DNA from: Oligoflexia bacterium
Lineage (GTDB): Bacteria; Bdellovibrionota; Bacteriovoracia; Bacteriovoracales; Bacteriovoracaceae
DNA length: 64,000 nucleotides
Direction of reading: 5' to 3'
Assembly: GCA_015231955.1 (NCBI GenBank)
Contig: JADGAN010000005.1
Location: forward strand, 97,707-161,706
This document shows, one piece after another, positions 1-7,369 of this stretch. Under the pieces are notes generated by a model. It searched no databases and was not told the DNA's origin. It saw only the letters and a program-made list of their open reading frames with translations. Position 1 is the first letter of the stretch, and the number at the start of each line of letters is the position of its first letter. The translations under genes were made by a program, and so were the position numbers.

Positions 1-711
1 GAATTTTCCATCTATTGCCAAGCAATTGACAACATGATCAAAATTCAATCTCTCGAACTTAACAAGCATAATGCAGATACAAATTTATTAAGAATCTATG
101 GAAGGGCCTTTGATCGTGAAAAATATTGGTTTGAAATCAAGCACACAGAGAACTATTTTTTAAAACAATTCCTGCCTTTTGCTCCGAGTAATAGCGATTT
201 ACAAACAATCGATGCCCTTTTTCACACCATCGTCGAACACCTCGTCTTGCAGCCTCCAGTTTTATGCCATCGAGATTACCACTCCAAAAACATCATGAGA
301 GTGCCCAAGATGGCCATCATCGATTTCCAAGATGCTAGAGTTGGTCCCATTCAATACGATTTGGCCTCCCTCCTCGATGATTGCTACTATCAACTCGCCC
401 CCCAAAATCATCAAAAGCTGATTGATTACTATTGGGAGAACTTTGCTAAGTCTTATTATAAAAAACATTTCTCCTCTTCTGCCTTGGCCCCCTCGCAAGA
501 AAAAGAGCATTTCATCAAAACCTTCGATTTCTCAAAGATTCAACGCCTTTATAAAGCGGTTGGCACTTTTGCTTATATCTATGCCATCAAAAAAAATCCT
601 CTTTATCTCGTGCACATCGGTAAAACGATGGAAAACATAAAAGCAACTTTACAAAAATATCCTGAATTAACCTTATTAAAAAATAGCTTATTTCGTTACT
701 ACTACTTATGA
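1..711 (+). CDS. amgK: AmgK-like anomeric sugar kinase, 5'-truncated by window edge
   Basis: Aminoglycoside-phosphotransferase-fold kinase. The reading frame is open from base 1, so the N-terminal ATP-binding part lies outside the window; the first in-frame ATG (34) is probably internal. Visible are the Brenner catalytic motif CHRDYHSKN and the metal-binding IIDFQDARVGP, followed by YDLASLLDD. This combination is characteristic of AmgK, which phosphorylates the anomeric carbon of MurNAc/GlcNAc in the cell-wall recycling route that bypasses de novo UDP-MurNAc synthesis. The stop overlaps the next start (ATGA at 708-711), so the two genes are translationally coupled. The partner is a MurU-like uridylyltransferase, which supports the assignment. 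The family call is firm; the exact sugar specificity is inferred from the pairing. Confidence 0.8.
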   Translation, partial: EFSIYCQAIDNMIKIQSLELNKHNADTNLLRIYGRAFDREKYWFEIKHTENYFLKQFLPFAPSNSDLQTIDALFHTIVEHLVLQPPVLCHRDYHSKNIMRVPKMAIIDFQDARVGPIQYDLASLLDDCYYQLAPQNHQKLIDYYWENFAKSYYKKHFSSSALAPSQEKEHFIKTFDFSKIQRLYKAVGTFAYIYAIKKNPLYLVHIGKTMENIKATLQKYPELTLLKNSLFRYYYL

Positions 712-1763
712 AAAAACATCACCCTGACACTACTGAGAACAAAACATACTGTCTCCTCTTGGCCGCAGGATTAGGCGAACGCATGGGCGAAATTGGAAAA
801 TTTCTTCCTAAGCCACTTTGGCCTGTCTTTGATAAAACACTCTTAGAGATGCAAATCAATTATGCTTTGGATTTAAATTCAAATTTCAAAATAGACCATC
901 TCTTTATCAATACCCATAAAAATCACCAACAGATTCACCAATTTCTCTTAGAGAAACAATTGCTCTCCAACGTTACGCTTCTCCATGAGCCTGAACTCCT
1001 GGATATTGGAGGTGCTATCCACAACCTGGCCGCAAGGCCCTCTATCAACTACGACGGCAACCTTTTGGTGATCAATAGCGATCAATTTCTATTTTTTGAT
1101 TTTTCAACTCTAAAAAACGCACTCCTAGAGCTTTCTCTAAAGCTTACTCCAGTCATCCTCTTCGGAATTGACGTGGATACTCATCTTGGCCACAATGAAC
1201 TGCAACTAAAAAACCAATGCTACCTCTCTGCCATTCGTAAAAATAGTGAGATTCCCCGCTCCACTAAATCTATTCTCACTTACTCAGGAATGTCTCTTAT
1301 AAAATTAAATGCGCTTGCTCCGGTCTCAGGCAAATCACCCTTTTTTACTTCAGTTGCAAACTATCTCGATAAAAATATCCTGATAAAGACCATTAGTAAC
1401 TCCGAAGCGGAGTATTGGGATTTCGGGACTCTCCCTCGCTATTACCACTCCGTCTGCAAGCTCTTTGATCTTCTTACGAAAAAAAATTGCAGCATTTTTG
1501 TAAACTTTTTAAAAAATCATCACTGCTTTACCCCAAGCAAGCTAAGTGCTGCTCTCTCCTCCTATGGACTGACAGACAATACGACACCTCATCTCTTGAA
1601 TTTTTCTGCATACCCTTGTGCTATTGCAGACAAAGGCCCTAGCGGAACGGGCAATCATTTTAGGATCATTTTGCAGCAAGCTTGTGCTGATGATGCCAGC
1701 ACAGTTATTGATCATCACCAAGGCCTATACTATCGAAAGATTAAAACTGCCATCCCTTACTAG
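708..1763 (+). CDS. murU: MurU-like sugar-1-phosphate nucleotidyltransferase with C-terminal extension
   Basis: Nucleotidyltransferase of the GT-A-like NTP_transferase family. The N-terminus has the pyrophosphorylase signature LLLAAGLGERM with PKPLWPV (residues about 17-40). The segment VINSDQFLFFDFSTL near residue 125 corresponds to the metal-binding Asp region. In the recycling pathway MurU couples UTP to MurNAc-1-phosphate, the product of AmgK, whose gene overlaps this start by 4 bp. At 351 residues it is about 110 longer than ordinary MurU (roughly 225-240). The extra C-terminal part, after about residue 240, has no motif I recognise. Nucleotidyltransferase is certain; MurU function rests on the operon partner. 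Confidence 0.75.
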   Translation: MKKHHPDTTENKTYCLLLAAGLGERMGEIGKFLPKPLWPVFDKTLLEMQINYALDLNSNFKIDHLFINTHKNHQQIHQFLLEKQLLSNVTLLHEPELLDIGGAIHNLAARPSINYDGNLLVINSDQFLFFDFSTLKNALLELSLKLTPVILFGIDVDTHLGHNELQLKNQCYLSAIRKNSEIPRSTKSILTYSGMSLIKLNALAPVSGKSPFFTSVANYLDKNILIKTISNSEAEYWDFGTLPRYYHSVCKLFDLLTKKNCSIFVNFLKNHHCFTPSKLSAALSSYGLTDNTTPHLLNFSAYPCAIADKGPSGTGNHFRIILQQACADDASTVIDHHQGLYYRKIKTAIPY

Positions 1764-1781
1764 TCCAAGCACAACAGCGGT

Positions 1782-1991
1782 CTACTCCATAGTATCATCA
1801 TACTTCTCATCATCGTTCACCATTTGGATGCACCCTAGCGGACAAATCTCCACACACAAGTTGCAAAAAGTGCACGACCACGAGTCTACAGCATAGGAAA
1901 CTCCATTATACTGGATCGAGTGCTCTGGGCAAATCAGGCGACAATTATCGCATTTAATACAACTATAATTTATTGAAAGTATCGGTCTCAT
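1782..1991 (-). CDS. 2[4Fe-4S] ferredoxin
   Basis: Small bacterial-type ferredoxin with two complete cluster-binding motifs, CIKCDNCRLICP and CTFCNLCVEICP (CxxCxxxCP-type), separated by about 20 residues, and an acidic C-terminus. It would carry electrons at low potential in the cytoplasm; the partner is not evident from the neighbours. I place the start at the ATG of MRPILSINYSC, which gives 69 residues. An upstream in-frame ATG at 2054 would add 21 residues but would overlap the start of the divergent gene at 2047. Neither has a convincing Shine-Dalgarno sequence. It is convergent with the murU-like gene, whose stop is 18 bp away. Confidence 0.8.
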   Translation of the reverse strand: MRPILSINYSCIKCDNCRLICPEHSIQYNGVSYAVDSWSCTFCNLCVEICPLGCIQMVNDDEKYDDTME

Positions 1992-2046
1992 AGGTATATG
2001 ATACAGGTGAACACCTTGATCAAGATATCGGGTAAAAAATGGGCCA

Positions 2047-2835
2047 ATGCGCATGAATTTAAGAATTCACAATCTATCCCATGCTGCAATCAACAGTATG
2101 CTCTTCCTCTTAATCTCACTCTTTTATTTTCACACGGCAATTGTTATCCAAAACAACATGACTGCCATTCACCTTACTCCTTTGATCGATTTTTTGAATA
2201 ACCACTTGCCGCTGATTGCCCTCATTGCCATTACAATTATCAGCATCGCAAAGGCAAAAAAAATATCCGTTCTCCTTCTGGCGATAACGCTGGCCATTTT
2301 CACAGCACTGCTTGCAAATTTAGTCTTTGAAAAATTTGGACGGATTGTTTTTTTAATGTGTAGTTCCTATGCCATTTTTGCATTCACTTGCCTTAGCTTT
2401 TGGTGGGTTGAGATCAAAAAGGCCATCTACAATCCCAAATTTCTTGAGGGAACTCTCTTCTCCAGGCCTCCTATCACCATCAGTATCACAATCGCCGCTG
2501 CAACAACCCGCTCGAATAGCAACTCTACAGCACTTCCTATGCACCAAGGAATCCTTTCTAACTGGGATGCTTATAGCGCTTTTGCCCTCTTGGATGCTGA
2601 TATTCCCAAAGATCTCCTTGGTAAAAAAATAATCTTTACCGCCGTTTTCAAAGAGGTTAGCTTTCAAAATCTTGGTTGGATTGTTACTAGTTGTCCTTCA
2701 ATTAAAGGTGTAGGTATCACCTTTCCTCGTAAACAAACTTTTTTTAGATCTGTACTTGATGATTCACAAAAAAATTGGCAAACACTCTATACTCACCTCA
2801 TCGATATGGCATATTTGCCGGAGTTTTGGAAATAA
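2047..2835 (+). CDS. Membrane protein with possible degenerate PilZ-like tail
   Basis: Not recognised as a named family. The 262-residue product has about four hydrophobic segments (around 16-36, 53-70, 73-95 and 99-120), then a soluble C-terminal half. In that half, LGKKIIFTAVFKEV followed by IKGVGITFP (about 191-227) resembles the closing strands of a PilZ domain, which usually end in G(V/I)(G/K)xxF. The RxxxR c-di-GMP-binding signature is not seen, so ligand binding is doubtful. A bona fide PilZ protein is encoded about 10 kb downstream. No clear Shine-Dalgarno sequence precedes the ATG, and a second ATG lies two codons in. Confidence 0.55.
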   Translation: MRMNLRIHNLSHAAINSMLFLLISLFYFHTAIVIQNNMTAIHLTPLIDFLNNHLPLIALIAITIISIAKAKKISVLLLAITLAIFTALLANLVFEKFGRIVFLMCSSYAIFAFTCLSFWWVEIKKAIYNPKFLEGTLFSRPPITISITIAAATTRSNSNSTALPMHQGILSNWDAYSAFALLDADIPKDLLGKKIIFTAVFKEVSFQNLGWIVTSCPSIKGVGITFPRKQTFFRSVLDDSQKNWQTLYTHLIDMAYLPEFWK

Positions 2836-2854
2836 CAAACTCTGGTTAAAATAA

Positions 2855-2880
2855 CTCTTAGATATACCCTCATCTAAGAG
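2855..2880 (+). promoter_or_regulatory. 9-bp perfect inverted repeat before the 2887 gene
   Basis: CTCTTAGAT and ATCTAAGAG are perfect inverted repeats separated by 8 bases, ending 6 bp before the ATG at 2887. The downstream arm overlaps the place where a ribosome-binding site would sit. It could be an operator or a translation-blocking hairpin. There is no T-run after it, so it is not an intrinsic terminator for the preceding gene. Confidence 0.4.
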
Positions 2881-2886
2881 AAACCC

Positions 2887-3429
2887 ATGGCCAATAAGAA
2901 CAACAAAGAAAACCTCATCCTACAGCTTCTCAACGAGACACTCAATGAGAATGAACAGCAAAGTAGTAGCAGCAAAAGCGAAGTAGATTTCAACCGTTAT
3001 TTCGAAGAACGCTCGCATTGCGAGACAGCACAAACAGTACTCCCTTTTAATGAACAACTCACTCATTTCCTACAATTGAACCAAATCGATTTTTGTTTTT
3101 CAGGTCATCTGGAGCCACTCATCAAATGTATCCGTTTTGAAATTAGCGGAGTCATTGTGGATTTCCCAATGAACTGGAGTATCTTTCCTGCTCTACTGGC
3201 CTCCCAGCTACCCAGCAAAAGCAGCATCTCCTTCAACAAAGAGCACGATCCTTTTAGTTTTATCTCCATCTTCCAATCACTCCTTGCTAAAAACGGGCAG
3301 AGCAGTGAGATTAGTAGTATTATCTTTGCATGCAAGCAAGAGGCAATTTATCTATTCCTTGTTCCCATTCACAAGGCATCAAGTGCAATTTCTATAAGGC
3401 AATTTTTTGAGCAAGAGAGGAACTTTTAA
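2887..3429 (+). CDS. Hypothetical soluble protein
   Basis: I do not recognise this 180-residue protein. It has a charged and polar N-terminal third rich in N, E and S (a run of serines near residues 36-40), then a mixed alpha/beta-looking region without transmembrane segments or signal peptide. No catalytic motif is apparent. It ends convergently with the endonuclease IV family gene, the two stops overlapping by 3 bp. A 9-bp inverted repeat lies directly upstream. It probably forms a short unit with the membrane protein at 2047. Confidence 0.6.
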   Translation: MANKNNKENLILQLLNETLNENEQQSSSSKSEVDFNRYFEERSHCETAQTVLPFNEQLTHFLQLNQIDFCFSGHLEPLIKCIRFEISGVIVDFPMNWSIFPALLASQLPSKSSISFNKEHDPFSFISIFQSLLAKNGQSSEISSIIFACKQEAIYLFLVPIHKASSAISIRQFFEQERNF

Positions 3430-4271
3430 TTAAGCGATTCATAATAATCTTTCAACATTTTTGCATCCACTTCCAGATTAGGACTATTACAAATAACATA
3501 ACCTTTGCAATTCCAATCTTTCAGTGCTCGCAACAAATCCCGCCAATTAAAATCGGAGTCATTTAAGTTTAGGTGCTTTAAATCACCTTTCGAGTTTGAG
3601 CTAATCCCTGAAATGTGAATATGCATATTTTCAAGAACATTTTTCCCAAGCTCACCTTTTATCTGCCCAAGCACATTACAAAAATCGTCATAGCTGTTAT
3701 AACAATTTGTCCTGGCGTAAAGATGAGAGAAATCGAGACAAGGAAGGCAGGAGTTAACCGACTTGGCCAGCGAGATCAACTCCTCAAGTGATCCAAACTG
3801 GCTAGTCTTACCAGTTAGCTCTGGACGCAATTCAATCTCAATATCCAAGCGATTAAGCCTCTCTTCGATCACATTAAGACTCTTCTCGACGAGATCAAAC
3901 ACGTCATAAGGGGAATCCTTCATGTAGAAAGCGGCATGAAAGGTCATAGACTCTGCCCCACACATATCGGAGATCTTTGCTGTCTGGATAATCCTCTCCA
4001 CAGAGGAGTCGATCTTATCCTGCTCTCGCGCATTGAGATTGATGTAGTAAGGACCATGCGATGTCAGAGGGATTTGAAGTTCATAGGAGACTTTGCGTAG
4101 CGCACTAGAGACTTCCTCCTTCATTCTAACTCCATGAGCAAACTCTAGTTGCATACAATCAAGCCCCAATTTTGCGATCTGCCTAACCCCTTCAATGGGA
4201 TTATTTCTCTTTGGTGTGCTATTTGGAACACCGGCAGTTCCGAATAACAACCGATTAAAAGAGGATTGCAT
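3426..4271 (-). CDS. Endonuclease IV (Nfo)-family TIM-barrel protein, last metal Glu replaced
   Basis: Member of the AP-endonuclease 2/deoxyribonuclease IV family, closest in style to the archaeal-type proteins (LLFGTAGVP start, 281 residues). Expected metal ligands can be followed in order: SHGPYYINL, FHAAFY, ELRPELTGK, LDFSHLYAR, HIHISG and the segment ending SDFNWRDLLRAL. At the last ligand, where relatives read ESP, this protein reads CNSPNLEVDA, so the final Glu is Asn (codon AAT). The family acts on abasic sites in DNA repair; activity here is uncertain for that reason. The start is well supported by AGAAGGAGT six bases upstream of the ATG. Confidence 0.8.
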   Translation of the reverse strand: MQSSFNRLLFGTAGVPNSTPKRNNPIEGVRQIAKLGLDCMQLEFAHGVRMKEEVSSALRKVSYELQIPLTSHGPYYINLNAREQDKIDSSVERIIQTAKISDMCGAESMTFHAAFYMKDSPYDVFDLVEKSLNVIEERLNRLDIEIELRPELTGKTSQFGSLEELISLAKSVNSCLPCLDFSHLYARTNCYNSYDDFCNVLGQIKGELGKNVLENMHIHISGISSNSKGDLKHLNLNDSDFNWRDLLRALKDWNCKGYVICNSPNLEVDAKMLKDYYESLN

Positions 4272-4406
4272 AAGTGACTCCTTCTAAGTTACTGATCCAT
4301 AAAAAATAAAAACAAACAGAGGTCATAGATTTATAATACAAATCTGCAAAAAAGTCCAGACAAAGAGTCAAGACCCATGGTAGCAAAAAAATGACGTGAA
4401 ATTTTT

Positions 4407-4435
4407 TCTTGATGGGAAAAGCAATTCATTACACT
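4407..4435 (+). promoter_or_regulatory. Possible sigma-70 promoter for the M48-like/kinase operon
   Basis: TTCTTG (4407-4412) and TACACT (4430-4435) are separated by 17 bp, about 40 bp before the GTG start at 4475. Both hexamers match the consensus only partly. The region is the only gap in front of this operon. Confidence 0.3.
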
Positions 4436-4474
4436 ATTCAATCATGATTAGTAATTTTTTCAGGATGAACAACA

Positions 4475-5395
4475 GTGATTAAAAATACTCTTGTATTCTT
4501 ACTAGGACTCTTCCTGCTCACATTTCCCCTCTACTACCCCTACTCCCTTCTCTTCTCTCATCACCATTCGTTCCTGATTTATGTGATAACACTCACTCTA
4601 TCTACTCTCTTTCTTTGTACTCACGTCGGTAAAATTTACCTTTGGTTTTTTGGGATCAAGTACAACGGAAGGAAACAATACCAAGAGTTAAATGCAATGG
4701 CACAAAAACATGCTTTAAAAATTGGAAACAGAATTGCTCCGAAAATTGTAGTAAGCAATGATCTCAAAAAACTCTCCTATGCCATCTGTATCAAAAATTA
4801 TCGAGATACCATTCTTATCATCCCTAAACCCTTTATGGAAATTCTTGCCCCAAAAGATCTCGATGTTTTAGTGCAACTAAACTTGTTAAAATGCTCACAA
4901 CCAGGGAGCACCTATCAGGCCATTCTTGTACTGCTAATCCTCTTTATCAACAAACAGATAGACTACCTCTCCTCTCAAAAGAGCATAATCTTTGTACAAA
5001 AGCTTCCCTTACTCTCTCTTATTGCTAAACTTTTAGAAATCTTAACCTTCATCACGAATAATTTTTTCAATGAGTGCATCCTTAAGCAAATCGGATACCC
5101 TAATATCTCCTTTCTCACCGATCTTAAGGCAGCATTTCTCTCTAAAGACGCCTACACTTTAGCAGATTTTTTTTCCAAATCCTTCCTAGAAAAACCCTCA
5201 CAAAATGCACACACTTTTTTGGGCCACCTCTCAGCCACCAATTGTTACTACGATTTTTGCTATAATCTTTCTCGTCAAGATGATAACTTTAAATACACAC
5301 CTCCCAAGTTAAACTCCCTTATTTCCACTCGGATCACTTCTACTGAACGCTATAATAATCTTCCCCATTTTACGGAAACGGAAAAATCATCTTAA
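4475..5395 (+). CDS. M48/HtpX-like membrane protein lacking HEXXH
   Basis: 306 residues with two N-terminal hydrophobic segments (about 3-25 and 32-58), then a domain whose order resembles HtpX/M48 peptidases: a basic helix, IAPKIVVSNDLKKLSYA (the 'P-K-(I/V)' strand), the strand DTILIIPKPFME, and ILAPKDLDVLVQLNLLKC where active enzymes carry the zinc-binding HEXXH after 'L(T/S)P(E/D)EL'. Here the motif is VQLNL, with neither His nor Glu, so protease activity is unlikely. GTG start with AGGA 9 bp upstream. Its stop overlaps the start of the CHASE2 kinase by one base, which suggests a sensory or accessory role. The M48 relationship is inferred from layout, not strong identity. Confidence 0.6.
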   Translation: MIKNTLVFLLGLFLLTFPLYYPYSLLFSHHHSFLIYVITLTLSTLFLCTHVGKIYLWFFGIKYNGRKQYQELNAMAQKHALKIGNRIAPKIVVSNDLKKLSYAICIKNYRDTILIIPKPFMEILAPKDLDVLVQLNLLKCSQPGSTYQAILVLLILFINKQIDYLSSQKSIIFVQKLPLLSLIAKLLEILTFITNNFFNECILKQIGYPNISFLTDLKAAFLSKDAYTLADFFSKSFLEKPSQNAHTFLGHLSATNCYYDFCYNLSRQDDNFKYTPPKLNSLISTRITSTERYNNLPHFTETEKSS

Positions 5396-7314
5396 TGAAA
5401 GCATTGTTTGAAAAATACTTTAAAAATACGCTGAAAGAATCCAGTGGAGAATTGAATCAATATTACCCTCTTGTCTTCACATTCATTTTTATTCTCATTC
5501 TCATTCAATACTCTTTTCCCTCGATTGAGGCCTTTTTATATGATCTACGCATCCGCAGCGACTTTGCAATCGAGTATAACAATGATGTCATTGTTATCAC
5601 ACTTGATGATGAAAGCGACGCCTTCCTTGGAGAAAAGTATCCTTACACCTATGCCACCCATACTCGCTTCTTTAGCGAACTCACCAAGGCAAGGCCAGGA
5701 GTAATCTCCTTTCTCGTAGGCCTGCAAAATCCTGACTCCGACCAAGAATCCATCGAGCTTGAAAAGCTTAAGAGTATCATCCAAAAATACACCAACAATG
5801 GAGGCAGCTTTCGCTTTGGTACCCATTTACTAGAGGGCTTTGGAGAACAATGGCCACCAGGGCCCTTACAAGAGCTTGGCCACTCTCTTACCCTTATTCA
5901 CATCGATAGTATGAGTTTTGCTAAGGATGAGATTTGCCGGCGCGCTATTTTAAACATCTCTGGTGATGACTCCATTCACCTCTGGAGCGCCAATCAGTTT
6001 CGAAGCTTCAAAGGACTTCCCACTCTAAGCGCGACCTCCTTCAAGGGGGCCTACTATTCTCACGGGGCCGATGCCACCTTTGCTTTCTTCCGCTACTTCA
6101 CCAACCCTGTCTCCGTCAAAGAAAAAGGCAACATCCCCAAAATTCCTTATCACAAAGTAGCGGTTGGCAACTTTCCATCCGATTACTTTAAAGATAAAGT
6201 GGTCATTATCGCCTCTCAATACTCCTCACGTGATAACGATTTTATTCAAACCCCTTTTAACCGCGAAAAGGATGAGTTCTCTGTTCCAACCGCAAATATC
6301 CATGCCACCATCACCCAGGCCTTAATTCAAAACAAGACAGTTGTGGAAATTCCAAGGTACTTCACCAATATCCTCTGTTTTATTATCGCCATTCTCCTCT
6401 CTTATATCAACTCGCGCACCAGCCCGATGAAAGGACTGCTGATTATTTTGATTACGATGGTTGCCATTTTAGCTATCTCCTTTGCACTGTTTTCCCTCTT
6501 TGGGGCCTGGCTCTATACGACCCATTTGGTGTTTACAGTGTTTATTGCTTACTATATTTGGGTGCCCTTTCGAGCAATCGCAGAGTACCAAACCCGCTAT
6601 GTGATCGAAGAGGAGAGTAAACTCCTAAAAGAGGTGGATGAACTTAAACAAAATTTTATCTCCCTTATGAGCCACGACCTTAAAACCCCTGTGGCCAAGA
6701 TCGCAGGCAATGCTGAAAACCTCTACCGGATCTATGCTCAAGATGAGAAACAAAAGGCGCATTTGCAAAATATCATGGATGCTACCAAGGAGCTGAATCA
6801 CTTTATCACCGGCATCCTGGACTTCATCAAAATCGAATCGAGGCGGCTAAAATTAAATCTCATCAGCAAAGATATCAATACCATAGTTGAGGAGGTGGCG
6901 AAAAACTATCGCTATGAAGCCGCTAATCAATCCATTACCATTGAACAGTCACTTGCTCCTCTTTACCCCATCTCCATTGATCCTGATCTTATGAAGAGGG
7001 TGATCTCCAATCTCCTAGAAAATGCCATAAAATATGCTGGCAAAGAGTCTAAGATTATTGTAAAAACATGGGATGATGAAAGGCTCGTCTACGTCGAAGT
7101 TCGAGATAACGGTGTGGGTATCGCCTCTGAAAATTTAGAACACATCTTTGATAAGTTCTACCGTGTAAAAAATGATGCCTCTCATGGAGTGAAAGGGTTC
7201 GGACTAGGCCTCTATTTGGTAAAATATTTTGTTGAACTAAACAATGGAAGTATATCGGTGGAGTCAGAACTAGGGAAGGGAACAGCTTTTCTCATAAAAT
7301 TGAAGAATGCGTAG
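5395..7314 (+). CDS. CHASE2-domain sensor histidine kinase
   Basis: Membrane sensor kinase of 639 residues. It has one N-terminal transmembrane segment (about 24-42), an extracytoplasmic CHASE2 domain (about 45-310, opening with the typical FLYDLRIRSDFAIE and ITLDDES), three closely spaced membrane segments (about 322-390), a short coiled linker, HisKA with the phospho-acceptor in FISLMSHDLKTP (His427), and HATPase_c with NLLENAIKYAG, DNGVGIA and GFGLGLYLVK. It autophosphorylates in response to an unknown envelope signal. The sigma-54 response regulator 55 bp downstream is the probable partner. It is coupled to the M48-like gene by a 1-bp overlap. Confidence 0.92.
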   Translation: MKALFEKYFKNTLKESSGELNQYYPLVFTFIFILILIQYSFPSIEAFLYDLRIRSDFAIEYNNDVIVITLDDESDAFLGEKYPYTYATHTRFFSELTKARPGVISFLVGLQNPDSDQESIELEKLKSIIQKYTNNGGSFRFGTHLLEGFGEQWPPGPLQELGHSLTLIHIDSMSFAKDEICRRAILNISGDDSIHLWSANQFRSFKGLPTLSATSFKGAYYSHGADATFAFFRYFTNPVSVKEKGNIPKIPYHKVAVGNFPSDYFKDKVVIIASQYSSRDNDFIQTPFNREKDEFSVPTANIHATITQALIQNKTVVEIPRYFTNILCFIIAILLSYINSRTSPMKGLLIILITMVAILAISFALFSLFGAWLYTTHLVFTVFIAYYIWVPFRAIAEYQTRYVIEEESKLLKEVDELKQNFISLMSHDLKTPVAKIAGNAENLYRIYAQDEKQKAHLQNIMDATKELNHFITGILDFIKIESRRLKLNLISKDINTIVEEVAKNYRYEAANQSITIEQSLAPLYPISIDPDLMKRVISNLLENAIKYAGKESKIIVKTWDDERLVYVEVRDNGVGIASENLEHIFDKFYRVKNDASHGVKGFGLGLYLVKYFVELNNGSISVESELGKGTAFLIKLKNA

Positions 7315-7369
7315 GTAGCATGCACAGAATGTAAAATGCTTAATGCCTAATGCTTAAGGAGTGACCACT

